Positions 1-9,363 of a DNA stretch of 42,702 nt are shown here, one piece after another (positions within the stretch are counted from its first letter, which is position 1; every line of letters begins with the position of its first letter). The translations under genes and the position numbers were made by a program. Source of the DNA: Acidimicrobiaceae bacterium. GTDB lineage: Bacteria; Actinomycetota; Acidimicrobiia; Acidimicrobiales; RAAP-2. The notes under the pieces were generated by a model, which was not told the DNA's origin, searched no databases, and was given only the letters and a program-made list of their open reading frames with translations. The stretch covers positions 1-42,702 of the forward strand of contig DAHUYA010000139.1 in the NCBI GenBank assembly GCA_027315445.1, in the 5' to 3' direction.

Positions 1-120
1 GCCACCCATCAGGTAGGGCACGAGGAGCTTGTCGCCCTGGTCACGCCGGCGGCGAAGGGCGCGCTCGAACGCCGTGGGCGCGGTCCCCCCCGGTGCCACC
101 GGCCGGTCGGTGGCGGTCAC
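1..120 (-). CDS. trpA: Tryptophan synthase alpha chain, N-terminal fragment (cut by window edge)
   Basis: Only the first 40 codons are present; the gene continues beyond the left edge. The translation ends in RDQGDKLLVPYLMGG, which matches the conserved opening of TrpA before strand 1 of the TIM barrel. The subunit would cleave indole-3-glycerol phosphate to indole and pass indole to TrpB. It lies 31 bp after trpB on the same strand, the usual trpBA order. I chose GTG at 120; an in-frame GTG at 147 is also possible and would add nine residues. Neither has a strong ribosome binding site, so the start is uncertain, but the identity is fairly safe from the motif and the position. Confidence 0.8.
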   Translation of the reverse strand, partial: MTATDRPVAPGGTAPTAFERALRRRRDQGDKLLVPYLMGG

Positions 121-151
121 GCCGGCGCGGCCGCCCGCCGACGACACGCGG

Positions 152-1357
152 TCACGCCGGGCCCCCCGAGCGCAGGAGCTCGCGGACCTGGGCCACGTCC
201 TTGTCGCCGCGCCCGGACAGTGTCACCAGTACCGAGGACCCCGAGGGGATGCCGCGCCCGGCCTCGCGCACGACCCAGGCGATGGCGTGGGACGACTCGA
301 GGGCCGGGATGATCCCCTCCGTCTCGGCCAGGAGCCGGAAGGCGTCGAGCACCTCGTTGTCGTCCGCCCGCTCGTAGACCGCCCGGCCGACCGCCGCCAG
401 GTGGGCGTGCTCGGGCCCGATGCCCGGGTAGTCGAGGCCGGCCGAGATGGAGTGGGCCTCGAGGATCTGGCCGACCTCGTCCTGCAGGAGCTGGGAGCGC
501 ATGCCGTGCAGCACGCCGGGGATCCCGGTGGTGATCGCCGCCCCGCCCGCCGCCTCCACACCCACCAACCGGGCCGGGGTGTCGACGAAGCCGGCGAACG
601 TGCCGGCGGCGTTGGAGCCGCCGCCCACACAGGCCACGACCACATCGGGGACCCCACCCAGCAGCTGGCGGCACTGGTCGGCGGCCTCCTCCCCCACCAC
701 CCGTTGGAACTGGCGGACCATGAACGGGAACGGGTGCGGGCCCATGACCGATCCCAGGCAGTAGTGGGTGGTGTCGACGGTGCCCACCCAGTCGCGCATC
801 GCCTCGTTGACCGCGTCCTTGAGCGTCCGGCTGCCGGCGCGGACGGGGCGCACCTCCGCTCCGAGCAGCTCCATCCGGAACACGTTGAGCTCCTGGCGCT
901 CGGTGTCGACCTCTCCCATGTAGACGACGCACTCGAGCCCCAGCAACGCCGCCGCGGTGGCGGTGGCCACACCGTGCTGGCCGGCGCCGGTCTCGGCGAT
1001 CATGCGCCGTTTGCCCATCCGCTCGGTCAGGAGCGCCTGCCCCACGACGTTGTTGAGCTTGTGCGAACCGGTGTGGGCCAGGTCCTCCCGCTTGAGCAGG
1101 AGGCGGACGCCGAGGCGGGACGACAGTCGGTGGCACTCGGTCAGCGGGGTGGGCCGGCCGCCGTAGGTCGAGAGGATCTCCCCCATCCGGCGGTGGAAGG
1201 CGGGGTCGGTCCAGGCGTCGGCGAACGCGTCGGCCAGGTCGAGGCAGGCGGGGACGAGTGACTCGGGCACGAAGCGACCGCCGAACTCGCCGAAGCGCCC
1301 GTCGGGGCCCGGGTCCCCCATCAGCGGACCCGACCCCGGTGCCGGCCCGGTGCTCAC
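152..1357 (-). CDS. trpB: Tryptophan synthase beta chain
   Basis: PLP enzyme that condenses indole with serine to give tryptophan. At 401 residues it has normal length for TrpB. It opens with the family hallmark [13 protein letters not shown]. The PLP lysine lies in [14 protein letters not shown], the GAGQHGVA loop follows, the phosphate-binding glycine loop is [10 protein letters not shown], and the C-terminal serine-binding region is LSGRGDKD. The GTG start at 1357 overlaps the trpF stop by four bases (GTGA), which implies translational coupling. An in-frame ATG at 1321 would also keep all conserved sequence. trpA follows downstream. Confidence 0.96.
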   Translation of the reverse strand: MSTGPAPGSGPLMGDPGPDGRFGEFGGRFVPESLVPACLDLADAFADAWTDPAFHRRMGEILSTYGGRPTPLTECHRLSSRLGVRLLLKREDLAHTGSHKLNNVVGQALLTERMGKRRMIAETGAGQHGVATATAAALLGLECVVYMGEVDTERQELNVFRMELLGAEVRPVRAGSRTLKDAVNEAMRDWVGTVDTTHYCLGSVMGPHPFPFMVRQFQRVVGEEAADQCRQLLGGVPDVVVACVGGGSNAAGTFAGFVDTPARLVGVEAAGGAAITTGIPGVLHGMRSQLLQDEVGQILEAHSISAGLDYPGIGPEHAHLAAVGRAVYERADDNEVLDAFRLLAETEGIIPALESSHAIAWVVREAGRGIPSGSSVLVTLSGRGDKDVAQVRELLRSGGPA

Positions 1358-2052
1358 CCCTCCATCCAGTCATAGGGGGCGTCCCGTCCCGCCTGCCCGG
1401 CCGGACGGTCGTCGGGTTCGGGTGCGCCGAACTTCTCGTCGGCCGCCCGTGCGTTGGCGATGAACGCCCGCACCAGGTGCGGGTCCTTCACCCCGGGTGC
1501 CTGCTCCACGCCGCTCGCCACGTCCACCCCGAACGGGTGGAGACGGATCACGGCCTGGGCGACGTTCTCCGGACGCAGGCCGCCCGAGACGATGAGCCGC
1601 CGCGGGTCGACCACCCCCTCGGCCAGCCGCCAGTCGAAGAGGTCGCCCGAGCCAGGGCTCGGTCCGTCGATCAACAGGTAGTCCGCGCCGTACTGCTCGA
1701 AGCGGCCGATGGCCGGCTCACCGGCCGCGAAGGCCTTGATCACCCTCGGGACGCGCGCCGCCACCCAACGGGTCTGCTCGGCCGTCTCGTGGCCGTGCAG
1801 CTGCACGGCGCCGAGACCGACGGTGTTGGCGATCTCCACCACCCGGGCGGCGGCCTCGTCACGGAAGACCCCGACCGCCAGCACGTCGTAGGGGAGCCGC
1901 TTCACGATGTCGGCGACCGTGACGGCCGCCACCTGGCGGGGGGAAGGGGCGAACACGAAGCCCACGGCGTCGGCGCCCAGCCCGACCGCCAGCAGGGCGT
2001 CCGCCTCGGAGGTGATGCCGCAGATCTTCACGACCAGGCGGTCCCGGTTCAA
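1354..2052 (-). CDS. trpF: Phosphoribosylanthranilate isomerase
   Basis: Isomerises phosphoribosylanthranilate to CdRP in tryptophan synthesis. The barrel opens with [12 protein letters not shown], which carries the catalytic cysteine; the aspartate is in [11 protein letters not shown] and the phosphate-binding segments are SGGLRPENV and VDVASGVE. The tail after the barrel (about 25 residues, Asp/Pro/Gly-rich) is longer than usual. I placed the start at TTG 2052, which overlaps the trpC stop as TTGA. A GTG at 2031, directly before KICGIT, is a serious alternative. Operon position between trpC and trpB supports the call. Confidence 0.93.
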   Translation of the reverse strand: MNRDRLVVKICGITSEADALLAVGLGADAVGFVFAPSPRQVAAVTVADIVKRLPYDVLAVGVFRDEAAARVVEIANTVGLGAVQLHGHETAEQTRWVAARVPRVIKAFAAGEPAIGRFEQYGADYLLIDGPSPGSGDLFDWRLAEGVVDPRRLIVSGGLRPENVAQAVIRLHPFGVDVASGVEQAPGVKDPHLVRAFIANARAADEKFGAPEPDDRPAGQAGRDAPYDWMEG

Positions 2053-2867
2053 GGCTGGACGGCCCCGGCGCCGACCGCCCGCCTCCCGACCGGGTGCCCG
2101 CTGAGGGCGGCCACCGCCGCCGTCCGGTCGCCGGAGGTCACGACCGACTCGCCCACCAGCACCGCCTGGTAACCCACCTCGGCCAGGCGGACGGCATCCT
2201 CTGGGCCGGCGATCCCGGACTCGGCCACCGCCAAGGCCTCGGGCGGGATGCGGGCCGCCAGCGAGCACGCCCGCCCCCGGTCGACGGTGAAGGTGGCCAG
2301 GTCCCGCTGGTTGACCCCCACCAGGCCGGCGCCGGACTGCAGGGCGCGGTCCAGCTCGCGCTCGTCGTGCACCTCCACCAGCGCGTCGAGGGCGAGCTCG
2401 CCGGCCGCCGCCAGCAGCTCCCGAAGCTCGCCGTCCTCGAGGGCGGCCACTATGAGCAGCACGGCATCGGCGCCAATGAGCCGGGCGTCGCACACGTCGG
2501 CCACGCACACCGTGAAGTCCTTGCGCAGCACCGGCAGGGGGACCGCGGCCCTGGCGGCCTGCAGGTCGGCGGCCGAGCCGCCGAAGTACCGGGCATCGGT
2601 GAGGACCGACAGGCCGCGGGCACCACCGGCCAGGTAGGCGGTCGCCACCTCGGCCGGGTCGAGGTCGGGCGCCAGGTCGCCCCGGGACGGTGACCGCCGC
2701 TTCACCTCGGCGATGACGGCCAGCCCGGGTCCCGCCGCCAGCGCTGCGCCGAACCGGCGGGGCGGTGGGCAGCGTCGGGCCTGCTCGAGGAGGGCCTCGA
2801 GCGGCCGCTCGTCCCGTCGCGCCGCGTCGCGATGGGCGGCCACGATCTCTGCGAGGTACGGGGCCAC
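2049..2867 (-). CDS. trpC: Indole-3-glycerol phosphate synthase
   Basis: Closes CdRP to indole-3-glycerol phosphate. The 272-residue product starts with the family helix YLAEIVAAHR. Catalytic lysine and neighbours are in IAEVKRRSPSRG, followed by the SVLTDARYFGG loop, LPVLRKDF, the glutamate region LVEVHDE, GVNQRDLATF, and the phosphate site AESGI. An upstream in-frame stretch reaches 3044 but lacks conserved sequence. I chose GTG 2867 because homology begins there and a TACGCT hexamer sits 8 bp upstream, which suggests a leaderless mRNA. A trp leader peptide or attenuator is therefore unlikely. It is the first gene of trpCFBA and is divergent from a response regulator. Confidence 0.93.
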   Translation of the reverse strand: MAPYLAEIVAAHRDAARRDERPLEALLEQARRCPPPRRFGAALAAGPGLAVIAEVKRRSPSRGDLAPDLDPAEVATAYLAGGARGLSVLTDARYFGGSAADLQAARAAVPLPVLRKDFTVCVADVCDARLIGADAVLLIVAALEDGELRELLAAAGELALDALVEVHDERELDRALQSGAGLVGVNQRDLATFTVDRGRACSLAARIPPEALAVAESGIAGPEDAVRLAEVGYQAVLVGESVVTSGDRTAAVAALSGHPVGRRAVGAGAVQP

Positions 2868-2875
2868 GATCAGCC

Positions 2876-2881
2876 AGCGTA
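2876..2881 (-). promoter_or_regulatory. -10-like element for trpCFBA
   Basis: TACGCT, read on the minus strand, lies 8 nt before the trpC GTG. The spacing suits a leaderless transcript. No convincing -35 box is visible. The whole divergent region between trpC and the response regulator is 85 bp. Confidence 0.45.
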
Positions 2882-2938
2882 GCGGTGGTCCGAAGGAGCC
2901 CCGAGACTCCGGTTGCCGCCGCCACGCCGCGGCGGTGG

Positions 2939-2944
2939 CAGGCT
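2939..2944 (+). promoter_or_regulatory. -10-like element for the response regulator/kinase pair
   Basis: CAGGCT lies 8 nt before the ATG at 2953. It is a weaker match than other sites in the window because the first base is C. It would give a leaderless or nearly leaderless mRNA. Confidence 0.3.
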
Positions 2945-2952
2945 TGGTGCCC

Positions 2953-3675
2953 ATGGAACGGCCGCGCGGGCCCCGCACGCCCGACGGGGCGGTCGCGCCG
3001 GCGGACGCCGGGACGGTGGTGGTCATCGAGGACGATGCCCACATCGCCGACCTCGTCGCCCTCTACCTCCGCCGCGACGGCTTCCGGGTGGTGCAGGTCG
3101 GCGACGGCGTCCGCGGCCTCGAGCACGCCCGCCACCAGCAGCCCAGGCTGGTGATCGTCGACGTCGGCCTGCCGGGCGCGCTCGACGGCTTCGAGGTGTG
3201 CCGCCGCCTCCGACGGGAGGGCACGGTGCCGGTCATCATGCTGACGGCCCGCGACGACGAGGTCGACCGCGTCCTCGGCCTCGAGCTCGGGGCCGACGAC
3301 TACGTCACCAAGCCCTTCTCGCCGCGCGAGCTGACCGCCCGGGTCCATGCCATCCTGCGCCGCAGCGCACCGTCCGACGGCGCACCCCCCGACGTGAGCC
3401 GGGTGGGCGGGGTGACCGTCGACCGCGCCCGCCGCGAGGCCCGGACCGCCGACGGGGTCGTCCCCCTGGCCACCCGTGAGTTCGACCTGCTGGCCTACCT
3501 GGCGGCCAACCAGGGGCTGGCGCTCTCGCGCTCCCAGATCATCGAGGCCGTCTGGGGCGCCGACTGGTACGGCGACGAGCGCACCGTCGACGTCCACGTC
3601 CGCCAGCTGCGCAAGAAGCTCGGATCGGCGCTCCCCCTCGACACGGTGTGGGGCGTCGGCTACCGGCTGGGGTAG
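2953..3675 (+). CDS. OmpR/PhoB-family response regulator
   Basis: DNA-binding output protein of a two-component system. Residues 21-135 form a receiver domain: the acidic pair is in VVVIEDDAH, the phospho-acceptor is D70 (VIVDVGLPG), the switch threonine is in MLTARDD, and the conserved lysine is K120 (DDYVTKPF). Residues about 145-240 form a winged helix with the transactivation pattern LATREFDLLAYL and DVHVRQLRKKLG, ending in GVGYRLG. Start is ATG 2953; an in-frame GTG at 2947 is possible. It is followed four bases later by its kinase. The target stimulus cannot be read from the sequence. Confidence 0.9.
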   Translation: MERPRGPRTPDGAVAPADAGTVVVIEDDAHIADLVALYLRRDGFRVVQVGDGVRGLEHARHQQPRLVIVDVGLPGALDGFEVCRRLRREGTVPVIMLTARDDEVDRVLGLELGADDYVTKPFSPRELTARVHAILRRSAPSDGAPPDVSRVGGVTVDRARREARTADGVVPLATREFDLLAYLAANQGLALSRSQIIEAVWGADWYGDERTVDVHVRQLRKKLGSALPLDTVWGVGYRLG

Positions 3676-3679
3676 GGCG

Positions 3680-5113
3680 GTGCAGCGCCGGCTGGTGGCG
3701 TGGATCATGGCCCTGGTGGTCGGCACGGTGCTCGTCACCGGGGTGGGCACCACCCTGCTCGTCCACCGGACCAGCGCGGCCGACGCCGAACGGCAGCTGG
3801 TGGTGGTCGGCGACACCGTCACCTCCCACCCCCGCGTCGAAGCCCTGCTGCTGCGATATCCCGGGGTGACCGTCCGGATCGGCAGCTTCGGCGTCTTCAC
3901 CCTGGCGGCCCTCGGGCCGGGCAACCGACTGGGGCAGTCGGCCCCGGCCGCCCTGCGAGGGCTGACGGTCTCCCGGTCCCCGGCCGCCGGCTCCCCGGTC
4001 ACCGGCGCGGTCGGCTCGACGGCCTACATGGTGGCGGTCCCGAACCTCTCCGCCCGACAGCGGGCCGCGGTCGCCCGGCTGCTCGGTCCGGACACCCGGG
4101 CCGTGCTGGTCGCCACCCGGCCGGTGCCGCCGCCGACCGAGCACCTCGGCTACTTCCTGCTGGTGGCGCTCGGCGCGGTGGCGGTGGCCGGCGCCGCCAC
4201 CTACGGCCTCGTCAACCGCTACTCGAGGCCGCTGCGGACGGCGGTGCAGGTCACCCGCCGGCTGGCCGAGGGCGAGCTGGGCGCCCGGATGCCCGTGACG
4301 GTCCACGACCTTCCCGAGACGGCCACCCTGGCCACGGCCATCAACGACATGGGCGACCGGCTCGCGGGGGCCCGCGAGCAGCAGCGGCGATTCCTCCTGT
4401 CGGTCTCCCACGACCTCCGCACCCCCCTCACCTCGATCCGGGGCTACGCCGACGCCCTCGCCGAAGGCGCCACCGACGACGTGCCCGGTGCCGTCTCGGT
4501 CATCGCCGGGGAGGCACGGCGGCTCGAACGGCTGGTGGGCGACCTGCTCGACCTGGCCCGGCTGGACGCCCGGCGCCTGGCCGTCCACCCCGGCCCGGTC
4601 GACCTGGCCGAAGTGGTCCGCCAGGCGGTCGCCGGAGCCAGACCGCAGGCCGAGGGGTCGGGACTCACCGTGTCCGACGTCGTGGCGGCGGGGCCGGTGC
4701 CGGTGGTCACCGACGGTGACCGGCTGCGACAGGTGCTCGCCAACCTGCTCGAGAACGCCCTCAAGTTCGCCCGCCGGACGGTGGTGGTGGGAGCGCGCCA
4801 CGACGGCACCCACCTGACGGTCTGGGTCGACGACGACGGCCCGGGCATCGCCCCCGAGGACCTGCCCAGGGTGTTCGAGCCCCACTTCACTTCGGACCGC
4901 GCCCACCGGGCGGTGCCGGCAACCGGCCTCGGGCTGGCCATCGTGGCCGAGCTGGCCGCCGCCCTCGGCGGGGGCGTCCGGGCCGAGTCGCCGCTGGCAC
5001 CCGACGGCGGCACCCGGATGGTGCTGTGGCTCCCGGCCGACTTCCCGCCCAGCCCACCGGCCGCGCCCCGTTCCTCCCGGGCGGGCCGTTCCTCCCGGGC
5101 CCTTCAGGACTGA
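3680..5113 (+). CDS. Membrane sensor histidine kinase
   Basis: Partner kinase of the preceding regulator, 477 residues. A first membrane helix spans about residues 7-28, then an extracytoplasmic sensor domain of about 125 residues, then a second helix at 157-178. A HAMP linker follows (about 179-230), then the dimerisation/phosphotransfer domain with H244 in SVSHDLRTPLTS. The ATPase domain shows the N box (NLLENALKF), the G1 box (DDDGPGIAPEDL), an F box (VFEPHF) and the G2 box (GLGLAIV). The last 20 residues are low complexity and come from an imperfect 18-bp tandem DNA repeat. GTG 3680 follows the regulator stop by 4 bp. The stop lies 13 bp from the convergent ygfZ-like gene. Confidence 0.9.
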   Translation: MQRRLVAWIMALVVGTVLVTGVGTTLLVHRTSAADAERQLVVVGDTVTSHPRVEALLLRYPGVTVRIGSFGVFTLAALGPGNRLGQSAPAALRGLTVSRSPAAGSPVTGAVGSTAYMVAVPNLSARQRAAVARLLGPDTRAVLVATRPVPPPTEHLGYFLLVALGAVAVAGAATYGLVNRYSRPLRTAVQVTRRLAEGELGARMPVTVHDLPETATLATAINDMGDRLAGAREQQRRFLLSVSHDLRTPLTSIRGYADALAEGATDDVPGAVSVIAGEARRLERLVGDLLDLARLDARRLAVHPGPVDLAEVVRQAVAGARPQAEGSGLTVSDVVAAGPVPVVTDGDRLRQVLANLLENALKFARRTVVVGARHDGTHLTVWVDDDGPGIAPEDLPRVFEPHFTSDRAHRAVPATGLGLAIVAELAAALGGGVRAESPLAPDGGTRMVLWLPADFPPSPPAAPRSSRAGRSSRALQD

Positions 5114-5126
5114 TGTCGGGTTCGGA

Positions 5127-6116
5127 TCAGGCCAGTGGCAGCGGACGCGCCTCGCCCGCCCGCGGCGGGCCCCCGCCGGGCGCCTTGAGGTCCACGGCGG
5201 CCGGCACCGGCACGGAGCGGTGGAGGTAGGCCAGGGCGACCACCCCACCCAGCCCCGGTGACCATGCGGCCGAGGTACAGCGGCCGAGCTCCTTGCCGTC
5301 GGCTGTCCCGGGCTCGAGGACCGATGCGCCCACCAGCTCGCCCGGCGTGGCGCCACCCGGCCGGTCGACTCGGTCGGGCACCACCACCCCGACCAGCCGA
5401 CGGGCCACCCGGTTGCCCCGGGCGTCGAGACGGGCCACCAGCTCCTGCCCGGTGTAGCACCCCTTGGTGAAGCTGACCGACCTCTCCACCAGGCCGGGGA
5501 CCTCCGCCGGGATCGTCCGCTCGTCGAGCTCGGCGCCGGTCCTCGGCACGCCGGCCTCGATCCGGCACGCCTCCCATGCCGTCTCGTCGCACCACCGGTA
5601 GCCGGGCGGGGGGTGCTCGGGCGCCCCGCCCTCGTACAGGAGGTCAGCGCCCCGCCAGCCGTTCCACTCGTAGGGGAGCACGATCGCGCCGTCGGGGTCC
5701 GGGAGGGCGCCCGATCCGGGGGGGGCGTCGGGCCCGCCGGCCGTGGGCCGGAGGGCCACCGGCTCGCCGCGGAGCGCCACCACCTGCCACTCGACGGGCT
5801 CGATGGCCAACTTGGCCCGCAGCTTGAACCGGGCGAGGCGGGCCGCCAGGGCCGGCCCGGCGCCCGCGTCGGTGTCGAGCAGGTAGGCGTCCTCGGCCAG
5901 GCGGAGCACCCGGACGAGCGCCGTCACCTTGCCCTCGGGGGTGAGCACCAGCGAGTCGACCTGCGCCCCGACCGCCAGCGCCGCCAGGTCCTGGCTGCAC
6001 TGCCCCTGCAGGTACCCGCCGGCGTCGGGACCGGCGACCCGCAGCAGATCTCGCGCCCGGCGGTACGCCCCCCGCCCGGTCCGCAGGGCCCGGTAGTCCT
6101 CCAACGGGGCGCTCAC
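5127..6116 (-). CDS. YgfZ/CAF17-like folate-binding protein
   Basis: Member of the GcvT-like family involved in maturation or repair of Fe-S enzymes (family knowledge). The diagnostic motif is KGCYTGQELVARLD near residue 233; the single cysteine there is the family hallmark. The N-terminal half carries GYLQGQCSQDL, the usual start of the folate-binding fold, and the middle has CRIEAGVPRTGAEL. Length (329 residues) is normal. GTG 6116 overlaps the trpE stop as GTGA, so it is the last gene of the his-trpE operon. A role linked to tryptophan synthesis is not implied; such co-localisation is probably historical. Confidence 0.88.
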   Translation of the reverse strand: MSAPLEDYRALRTGRGAYRRARDLLRVAGPDAGGYLQGQCSQDLAALAVGAQVDSLVLTPEGKVTALVRVLRLAEDAYLLDTDAGAGPALAARLARFKLRAKLAIEPVEWQVVALRGEPVALRPTAGGPDAPPGSGALPDPDGAIVLPYEWNGWRGADLLYEGGAPEHPPPGYRWCDETAWEACRIEAGVPRTGAELDERTIPAEVPGLVERSVSFTKGCYTGQELVARLDARGNRVARRLVGVVVPDRVDRPGGATPGELVGASVLEPGTADGKELGRCTSAAWSPGLGGVVALAYLHRSVPVPAAVDLKAPGGGPPRAGEARPLPLA

Positions 6117-7753
6117 CGCCCGGCCACGACGTCGGTGGCCCGGCCGGCGGCCGCCTGCGCCCTGGCCGAGCTGGCGGCCCGGGCCACGGACACCGCCGAA
6201 AGGAGGGCCGCGGCCTTGTGCGAGCACTCGTCGTCCTCCGACCCGGGATCGCTGTCGGCCACGATCCCTGCTCCCGCCTGCACGGTGGCCCGCCCATCCG
6301 GACCGACCACCATGGTCCGGATGGCGATGGCGGTGTCGATGTTGCCCGAGAAGTCGAGGTACCCCACCACCCCGCCGTAGATCCCCCGCTTGGTCGGCTC
6401 GAGCTGGTCGATGATCTCCATGGCCCGCACCTTGGGCGCCCCCGAAAGCGTGCCGGCCGGGAGCGTGGCGCGCAGCACGTCGATCGGGCCCCTGCCCTCG
6501 GCCAGACGGCCCGAGACCTGCGAGGTCAGGTGCATGATGTGGCTGTAGCGCTCGACCGTCATGAGCTCGTCGACGTGCTCTGTGCCGAACTCGACCACCC
6601 GCCCCACGTCGTTGCGGGCGAGGTCGACCAGCATCACGTGCTCCGCCAGCTCCTTGGGGTCCTCCACCAGCTCGGCGGCCAGCAGCGCGTCGTGCTCGTC
6701 GGTGCCGCCCCGCGGGCGGGAGCCGGCGATCGGTCTCGAGATGACCGTGCCGTCGCGCAAGCGGACCATCGGCTCGGGCGACGAGCCCACCACCGTCACC
6801 TCGTCGAACCGGAGGAAGTAGAGGTACGGGCTCGGGTTCAACAGCCGGAGGGCCCGGTAGACCTCGAAAGGGTCGGCATCGAGGTCGAGGTCGAACCGTT
6901 GCGAGAGCACCACCTGGAAGATGTCCCCTTGCGTGATGAGCTCCTTGGCCGCCCCCACCGCCGCCCGGTACTCACCGCTCGACATGGTGCGGCGACAGGC
7001 CGCCGGCGACACCGGCCCATCCGGGGCGCCCACCGGTGCGGTGGGCCTCGAGCGGAAGCAGTCGGCGGCCAGGGTGCCCAACCGCCGACCGGCCTCCCGG
7101 TAGGCGGCGGTCGCCTGGGCCTCGTCCCAACCCCGCTCCACCACCACGTTCTCCACCAGGACGATCCGTTGGCGCCAGTGGTCGAACGCCGCCAGCTGGC
7201 CGATCACCGCCAGGACCGCGTCGGGGAAGCCCAAGTCGTCGGCGGGCACGTGGGGCAACCGTTCCACCTCGCGCACCACGTCGTAGCCCAGGTAGCCGAC
7301 CACCCCCCCGTAGAGCGGCGGGAGGTCGGCCAGCGATGGCGACCCGTGGCTCTCGAGCAGCGACTCGAGGACGGCCAGGATCCCGCGGTCCCCACCGGTC
7401 GGCACCGGCAGGGACCCGGTGGCGGTCACCTGCCGCCCCCTCGCCACCAGGGTGGCCAGCGGGGCGCGACCGACGAAGGAGTACCGACCCCATCGCTCAC
7501 CGCCCTCCACCGACTCGAGCAGGAAGCCCGGACCGTCGCCCACCACGTTGAGGAACGCGGCGACCGGGGTGAGGGTGTCGGCCACCACCTCGGTCCAGAT
7601 GGGGACCACCGCATGCTGGGACGCCAGCCGGTGGAACCGGTCGAGCCCGGGCCACAGCCGCAGCCCCGATCCGTCCGTGCCGACGCCGCCCGGGTCCTTC
7701 GCCGGAGCGTCGGGGACACCGGCCCGGACCGCACCGGCCTCCGGCAGGCTCAC
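6113..7753 (-). CDS. trpE: Anthranilate synthase component I
   Basis: Converts chorismate and ammonia or glutamine nitrogen to anthranilate. The 546-residue product has the tryptophan-feedback motif LLES within [20 protein letters not shown], then the chorismate-binding domain with [61 protein letters not shown] and [12 protein letters not shown]. The C-terminal residues (about 40) are alanine/arginine-rich. GTG 7753 overlaps the hisI stop (GTGA). It sits at the end of the his cluster and is separated from trpCFBA by a ygfZ-like gene and an inverted two-component pair. The glutaminase partner TrpG is not in the window. Confidence 0.95.
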   Translation of the reverse strand: MSLPEAGAVRAGVPDAPAKDPGGVGTDGSGLRLWPGLDRFHRLASQHAVVPIWTEVVADTLTPVAAFLNVVGDGPGFLLESVEGGERWGRYSFVGRAPLATLVARGRQVTATGSLPVPTGGDRGILAVLESLLESHGSPSLADLPPLYGGVVGYLGYDVVREVERLPHVPADDLGFPDAVLAVIGQLAAFDHWRQRIVLVENVVVERGWDEAQATAAYREAGRRLGTLAADCFRSRPTAPVGAPDGPVSPAACRRTMSSGEYRAAVGAAKELITQGDIFQVVLSQRFDLDLDADPFEVYRALRLLNPSPYLYFLRFDEVTVVGSSPEPMVRLRDGTVISRPIAGSRPRGGTDEHDALLAAELVEDPKELAEHVMLVDLARNDVGRVVEFGTEHVDELMTVERYSHIMHLTSQVSGRLAEGRGPIDVLRATLPAGTLSGAPKVRAMEIIDQLEPTKRGIYGGVVGYLDFSGNIDTAIAIRTMVVGPDGRATVQAGAGIVADSDPGSEDDECSHKAAALLSAVSVARAASSARAQAAAGRATDVVAGR

Positions 7754-8184
7754 CCTTCCGGGCGGGGCACGCCCGGTCCCTCGCCGAGGGTCCGGTGGAA
7801 GCAGCTCCAGTGCTTGGTGTGGCAGGCGGCCTCGCCGTGCTGGTCGACCAGCACCAGCAGCGCGTCCCCGTCGCAGTCGATCCGCACCTGGCGCACGTAC
7901 TGTCGGTCGCCGGAGGTCTCGCCCTTGCACCACAGCTCTTGGCGGCTGCGGCTCCAGAACCAGGTCCTCCCGGTGGCCAGGGTTCGCCGGAGCGACTCCT
8001 CGTTCATGTAGGCGACCGTGAGCACGTCAGCACCGACGGCGTCCTGCACCACCGCCGCGACCAGGCCGGCGTCGTCGAACTTCACCTGCCCGATCAGGTC
8101 CTCGGCCACCTCGAGGGGAACTCCGGGGGCGGCCCCGAGGGGAGCGGGCGCCTCGCCGGTCGCGGGCGCCGCCGGCCCGCTCAC
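7750..8184 (-). CDS. hisI: Phosphoribosyl-AMP cyclohydrolase
   Basis: Third step of histidine synthesis: hydrolyses the adenine ring of PR-AMP. It is monofunctional (144 residues); no PR-ATP pyrophosphatase (HisE) domain is fused. Metal ligands and active-site segments are visible: [26 protein letters not shown], the DCDGDALL aspartates, and CHTKHWSCF with the zinc cysteines. The first 25 residues are an Ala/Pro/Gly-rich extension. GTG 8184 overlaps the stop of the GroES-like gene (GTGA), and its own stop overlaps trpE, so all three should be co-translated. Confidence 0.95.
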   Translation of the reverse strand: MSGPAAPATGEAPAPLGAAPGVPLEVAEDLIGQVKFDDAGLVAAVVQDAVGADVLTVAYMNEESLRRTLATGRTWFWSRSRQELWCKGETSGDRQYVRQVRIDCDGDALLVLVDQHGEAACHTKHWSCFHRTLGEGPGVPRPEG

Positions 8185-8525
8185 AGGTACAGCCCCGTGC
8201 CGCCGCCGTCCCGCTCGGCGGCCACGGCGTGGATGTCCCGCTCGCGCAGGATCACGTACTCCTCCCCGTGGATCTCCACCTCGAAGCGGTCCTCGGGGTT
8301 GAACAGCACCTTGTCGCCGGCCTTCACCGCCCGCACGTGGGGCCCGACCGCCACCGTCTCCCCCCAGGCGAGCCGGCGCGACACCTGGGCGGTGGCCGGG
8401 ATCAGAATCCCCGCGCGCGACCGGCGCTCCCCCTCGGCCTGCGGCACCTGGACCAGCACCCGGTCGAACAGGACGTTGATGGGCTGCTTGGTGTCCTCGG
8501 TCCCGGACGGCTCGTTGGCTGGCAC
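8181..8525 (-). CDS. GroES-like co-chaperonin (Cpn10 family)
   Basis: About 95 residues match the Cpn10 fold: [17 protein letters not shown] at strand 1, the mobile-loop region [33 protein letters not shown], and the closing [14 protein letters not shown]. Canonical GroES has a mobile loop ending in GIVLP; here it is GILIP, so it may still bind a chaperonin. No groEL is adjacent. I chose GTG 8525 because TACCGT lies exactly 6 nt upstream, giving a leaderless start; ATG 8543 is an alternative. Lying between hisF and hisI is unusual, and it probably has its own promoter, which would then also serve hisI and trpE. Confidence 0.82.
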   Translation of the reverse strand: MPANEPSGTEDTKQPINVLFDRVLVQVPQAEGERRSRAGILIPATAQVSRRLAWGETVAVGPHVRAVKAGDKVLFNPEDRFEVEIHGEEYVILRERDIHAVAAERDGGGTGLYL

Positions 8526-8531
8526 ACTCGC

Positions 8532-8537
8532 ACGGTA
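8532..8537 (-). promoter_or_regulatory. -10-like element for GroES-like/hisI/trpE
   Basis: TACCGT on the minus strand, with a 6-nt spacer to GTG 8525. If real, it is an internal promoter of the his cluster and decides the start of the GroES-like gene. Confidence 0.4.
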
Positions 8538-8589
8538 CCGCATGACCGCCGGCGTCCCGTCCGCCGCCTCCCCCGAAAGGCGCCGGGCC

Positions 8590-9363
8590 TCAGCGTGCTC
8601 CCTCCACCGGTCGCACCGCCACCCCGTGGGCCGCCATGTAGGCCTTAGCCTCGGCGATGGTGTGCTCAGCCAGGTGGAAGATCGAGGCAGCGAGCACGGC
8701 GTCGGCCCCGCCGACCGTCGCCCCCTCCACCAGGTGCTCGAGTCGTCCCACGCCCCCCGAGGCCACCACCGGGACGTCGACCTCCTCGACCACCGCCCGG
8801 GTGAGCGCCAGGTCGAACCCGTCCCGGGTGCCGTCCCGGTCCATCGAGGTCAGCAGGATCTCGCCCGCGCCGAGCTCGGCCCCCCGGGCCGCCCAACCCA
8901 CGGCGTCCACCCCGGTACCTCGGCGGCCACCGTGGGTGTGGACCTCCCATCGGCCATCCCCGGCTCGCCGGGCGTCGACTGCCAGCACCACGCACTGGGC
9001 CCCGAACTCGCCCGCCAGCTCCGACAGCAGCGCCGGTCGCTCGAGCGCCGCCGTGTTGACCGCCACCTTGTCGGCACCGGCCCGCAGCAGCCGCCGGGCG
9101 TCGTCCGCCTGGCGCACCCCGCCTCCCACGGTGAAGGGGATGACGACCTGCTCGGCGGTGCGCGAGACCACCTCCACCATGGTGTCGCGCTCCTCGGCCG
9201 AGGCGGTGATGTCGAGGAAGGTGAGCTCGTCGGCACCCTCGGCGTCGTAACGGGCGGCCAGCGCCACCGGGTCGCCGGCGTCGAACAGGTCGACGAACCG
9301 GACGCCCTTCACCACCCGGCCCGCGGCCACGTCGAGGCAGGGGATCACCCGGACGGTGCGCAT
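8590..9363 (-). CDS. hisF: Imidazole glycerol phosphate synthase, cyclase subunit
   Basis: Forms IGP and AICAR from PRFAR, using ammonia from HisH. The 257-residue TIM barrel has the catalytic aspartates in [15 protein letters not shown] and VLAVDARR. Both half-barrel phosphate sites are visible: FTVGGGVR with the nearby [11 protein letters not shown], and VVASGGVG with [15 protein letters not shown] 9363 lies inside the 3' end of hisA, giving a 19-bp overlap. A 64-bp gap to the GroES-like GTG follows, one of the few breaks in coupling inside this operon. Confidence 0.96.
   Translation of the reverse strand: MRTVRVIPCLDVAAGRVVKGVRFVDLFDAGDPVALAARYDAEGADELTFLDITASAEERDTMVEVVSRTAEQVVIPFTVGGGVRQADDARRLLRAGADKVAVNTAALERPALLSELAGEFGAQCVVLAVDARRAGDGRWEVHTHGGRRGTGVDAVGWAARGAELGAGEILLTSMDRDGTRDGFDLALTRAVVEEVDVPVVASGGVGRLEHLVEGATVGGADAVLAASIFHLAEHTIAEAKAYMAAHGVAVRPVEGAR

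Noticed and set aside
29-1261. Long open frames antisense to trpB, trpE, hisF, alaS, the sedolisin and others
   Set aside because: They mirror genuine genes in a GC-rich genome, have Arg/Pro/Gly/His-heavy translations, and show no family motif.
2868-2952. trp leader peptide/attenuator before trpC
   Set aside because: Only 85 bp to the divergent gene, no Trp-codon cluster, and probable leaderless start.
2868-3044. N-terminal extension of trpC
   Set aside because: It overlaps the start of the divergent regulator, and TrpC homology begins at the GTG at 2867.
5069-5102. Tandem repeat at the 3' end of the first kinase gene as a mobile or regulatory element
   Set aside because: It is two short copies within the coding tail and explains only a disordered end.
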